Source: Frankiaceae bacterium
GTDB lineage: Bacteria > Actinomycetota > Actinomycetes > Mycobacteriales > SCTD01
NCBI GenBank assembly: GCA_026786045.1
Contig: JAJAYV010000460.1
Span: 1-7,621 of the forward strand
Length of the DNA: 7,621 bases
Direction of reading: 5' to 3'
Below the pieces are notes generated by a model. That model was given only the letters and a program-made list of their open reading frames with translations, had not been told where the DNA came from and did no database searches. The position numbers were made by a program, and so were the translations under genes. This document shows positions 7,027 through 7,621 of this stretch, piece after piece. The stretch's first letter is position 1; each line of letters opens with the position of its first letter.

Positions 7027-7032
7027 AGGAGG
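7027..7032 (+). promoter_or_regulatory. Strong Shine-Dalgarno of the 12-codon ORF
   Basis: AGGAGG lies six bases before the ATG at 7039. It is the best ribosome binding site in the window and yet it serves only a 12-codon frame, which is the main reason to take that frame seriously. Confidence 0.7.
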
Positions 7033-7038
7033 TGCGCG

Positions 7039-7077
7039 ATGACCGTCCTCGCCCGCTCCCGGTACGCCACGGCCTGA
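7039..7077 (+). CDS. 12-residue candidate leader peptide upstream of rsgA
   Basis: ATG to TGA encodes MTVLARSRYATA. I do not recognise it as a named family. Support comes from the ideal AGGAGG at six-base spacing, a plausible promoter upstream, and its position 43 bases before the rsgA TTG in the same direction. The stop codon ends eight bases before a hairpin (7085-7120) that finishes at the rsgA start, so a ribosome terminating here would be expected to disturb that hairpin. The peptide is too short to have a domain, and there is no run of one amino acid as in classical biosynthetic attenuators. A role in coupling or attenuation is inference. A chance ATG downstream of a purine-rich stretch is the alternative. 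Confidence 0.5.
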   Translation: MTVLARSRYATA

Positions 7078-7084
7078 CGCACTC

Positions 7085-7120
7085 CGCGGGGCCGCCTCTC
7101 TCCCAGACAAGGCCCCTGCG
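7085..7120 (+). promoter_or_regulatory. Hairpin directly in front of the rsgA start
   Basis: CGCGGGGCC (7085-7093) pairs with GGCCCC plus GCG (7111-7116 and 7118-7120), leaving T7117 as a bulge: nine pairs around a 17-base loop. The 3' arm ends at the base before the TTG start codon, and the only weak Shine-Dalgarno (AAGG, 7109-7112) is half inside it. No T-run follows, so it looks more like an initiation-region structure than a terminator. Confidence 0.45.
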
Positions 7121-7621
7121 TTGACCCTTCCCGGTACTCCTCCGCCCTGTCCTCCCGGGACCGTCCCGGCGCGCCTGCTGCGCGTGGACCGCTCCGCCTA
7201 CGACGTCCTTTCCGAGGACGGACCCCGCCGCCTGCCCGCCCTGCCGCCGCCCGTCGAGGTGACGGTGGGGGACTGGCTGGCGATCGGCGACGAGGCCGTC
7301 GTCGCCGTGCTGCCGCGCACGTCGCTTCTCGTACGCGGCGTCCCCTCCGGCCGGAGCCGCACCCAGCCGCTGGCCGCCAATGTCGACGTCGTGCTTGTCG
7401 TCGCCAGCCTGGCCGGCGCGATCCCGGTGCGCCGGGTCGAGCGGCTGCTCACGCTGGCATGGGAGAGTGGGGCGACCCCGGTCGTGGTGCTCACCAAGGC
7501 CGACCTGCACCCCGACCCCGAGGCCAGCCCGCGACCTCGCGCCGCACGCGCCGGGCGTCGCCGTCGTCGTCGTGCGCGCCGCGGACGGCGACGTCGCCGC
7601 GCTGGCGGCGTACAGCACACC
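7121..7621 (+). CDS. rsgA: Ribosome small-subunit-dependent GTPase A, 5' part, with apparent frameshift
   Basis: RsgA is a circularly permuted GTPase that acts late in 30S subunit maturation. The visible part shows the N-terminal OB-fold region (ARLLRVDRSAYDVLSEDG, then VTVGDWLAI), a Q-P-LAANVDVVLVVASL segment, RRVERLLTLAWESGA and the G4 motif VVVLTKADL, which comes first in this permuted family. TTG at 7121 is the only plausible start: a stop in the same frame lies at 7040-7042 and no ATG or GTG occurs between. After EAS (7520-7528) this frame turns into an arginine-rich string, while the next frame reads DLAPHAPGVAVVVVRAADGD (7533-7592), which fits the family. One extra base, for example in the CCC at 7528-7530, would explain it. 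Either the gene is disrupted before its P-loop or there is a sequence error. The 3' end lies outside the window. Confidence 0.88.
   Translation, partial: MTLPGTPPPCPPGTVPARLLRVDRSAYDVLSEDGPRRLPALPPPVEVTVGDWLAIGDEAVVAVLPRTSLLVRGVPSGRSRTQPLAANVDVVLVVASLAGAIPVRRVERLLTLAWESGATPVVVLTKADLHPDPEASPRPRAARAGRRRRRRARRGRRRRRAGGVQHT

Noticed and set aside
4545..7082. Reading the aldehyde dehydrogenase region as part of one 845-codon frame with the oxidoreductase
   Set aside because: Only the last 303 residues look like a protein. Upstream of the ATG at 5456 that frame is an arginine/glycine-rich shadow of the aldehyde dehydrogenase, which lies in another frame with all its motifs.
6944..7120. Absence of aroA upstream of rsgA as a sign of rearrangement
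   Set aside because: In M. tuberculosis an rsgA-like gene (Rv3228) follows aroA, but the sequence here (ERLLTLAWESGA, VVVLTKADL) looks like a different actinobacterial RsgA subtype, so that neighbour is not expected.
5453..7618. An N-terminally extended, 721-residue aldehyde dehydrogenase
   Set aside because: Residues before the ATG at 6943 are low-complexity and antisense to rsgA. The family start at 6943 gives the normal length of about 496 residues.

Overview
The window is very GC-rich with almost uniform G/C at third codon positions. Together with GTG and TTG starts, a pyruvate phosphate dikinase of actinobacterial appearance, a luciferase-like monooxygenase and an RsgA carrying an ERLLTLAWESGA motif, this points to a high-GC Actinomycetota chromosome. 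A lineage such as Geodermatophilaceae is only a guess. The gene content is mostly metabolic and housekeeping. I see no phage, transposase, CRISPR or defence genes.

Layout. (1) 2-985, plus strand: the 3' part of a gene for an exported, beta-propeller-like protein with a C-terminal membrane anchor. (2) 1017-3707, plus: a complete ppdK (896 aa) with all catalytic motifs. (3) 3708-4325, plus: a small membrane-anchored DUF218 (SanA/YdcF-like) protein whose GTG start directly follows the ppdK stop, so the two are probably translated from one message. (4) 4326-4544: a 219-base gap between converging genes, holding a GC-rich hairpin, a long imperfect inverted repeat (28-nt arms) and a heptanucleotide tandem repeat. 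(5) 4545-5456, minus: a luciferase-like flavin or F420 oxidoreductase, preceded in the same operon by (6) 5453-6943, minus: an aldehyde dehydrogenase. The two overlap by ATGA. (7) 6944-7038: a divergent promoter region. (8) 7039-7077, plus: a 12-codon ORF with a near-perfect Shine-Dalgarno. (9) 7121-7621, plus: the 5' part of rsgA, starting at TTG and with an apparent frameshift near 7528.

How the genes relate. ppdK interconverts pyruvate and PEP, and the DUF218 gene rides on its transcript without an evident metabolic link. The aldehyde dehydrogenase and the luciferase-like oxidoreductase form a two-gene redox operon that could oxidise a substrate and then the resulting aldehyde, but the substrate cannot be read from the sequence. 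The most unusual arrangement is at the right end: a tiny ORF with an excellent ribosome binding site lies just upstream of a 9-bp hairpin that ends exactly at the rsgA TTG start. This resembles a leader-peptide or translational-coupling control of a ribosome-assembly GTPase. The second notable region is the repeat cluster between the converging genes.
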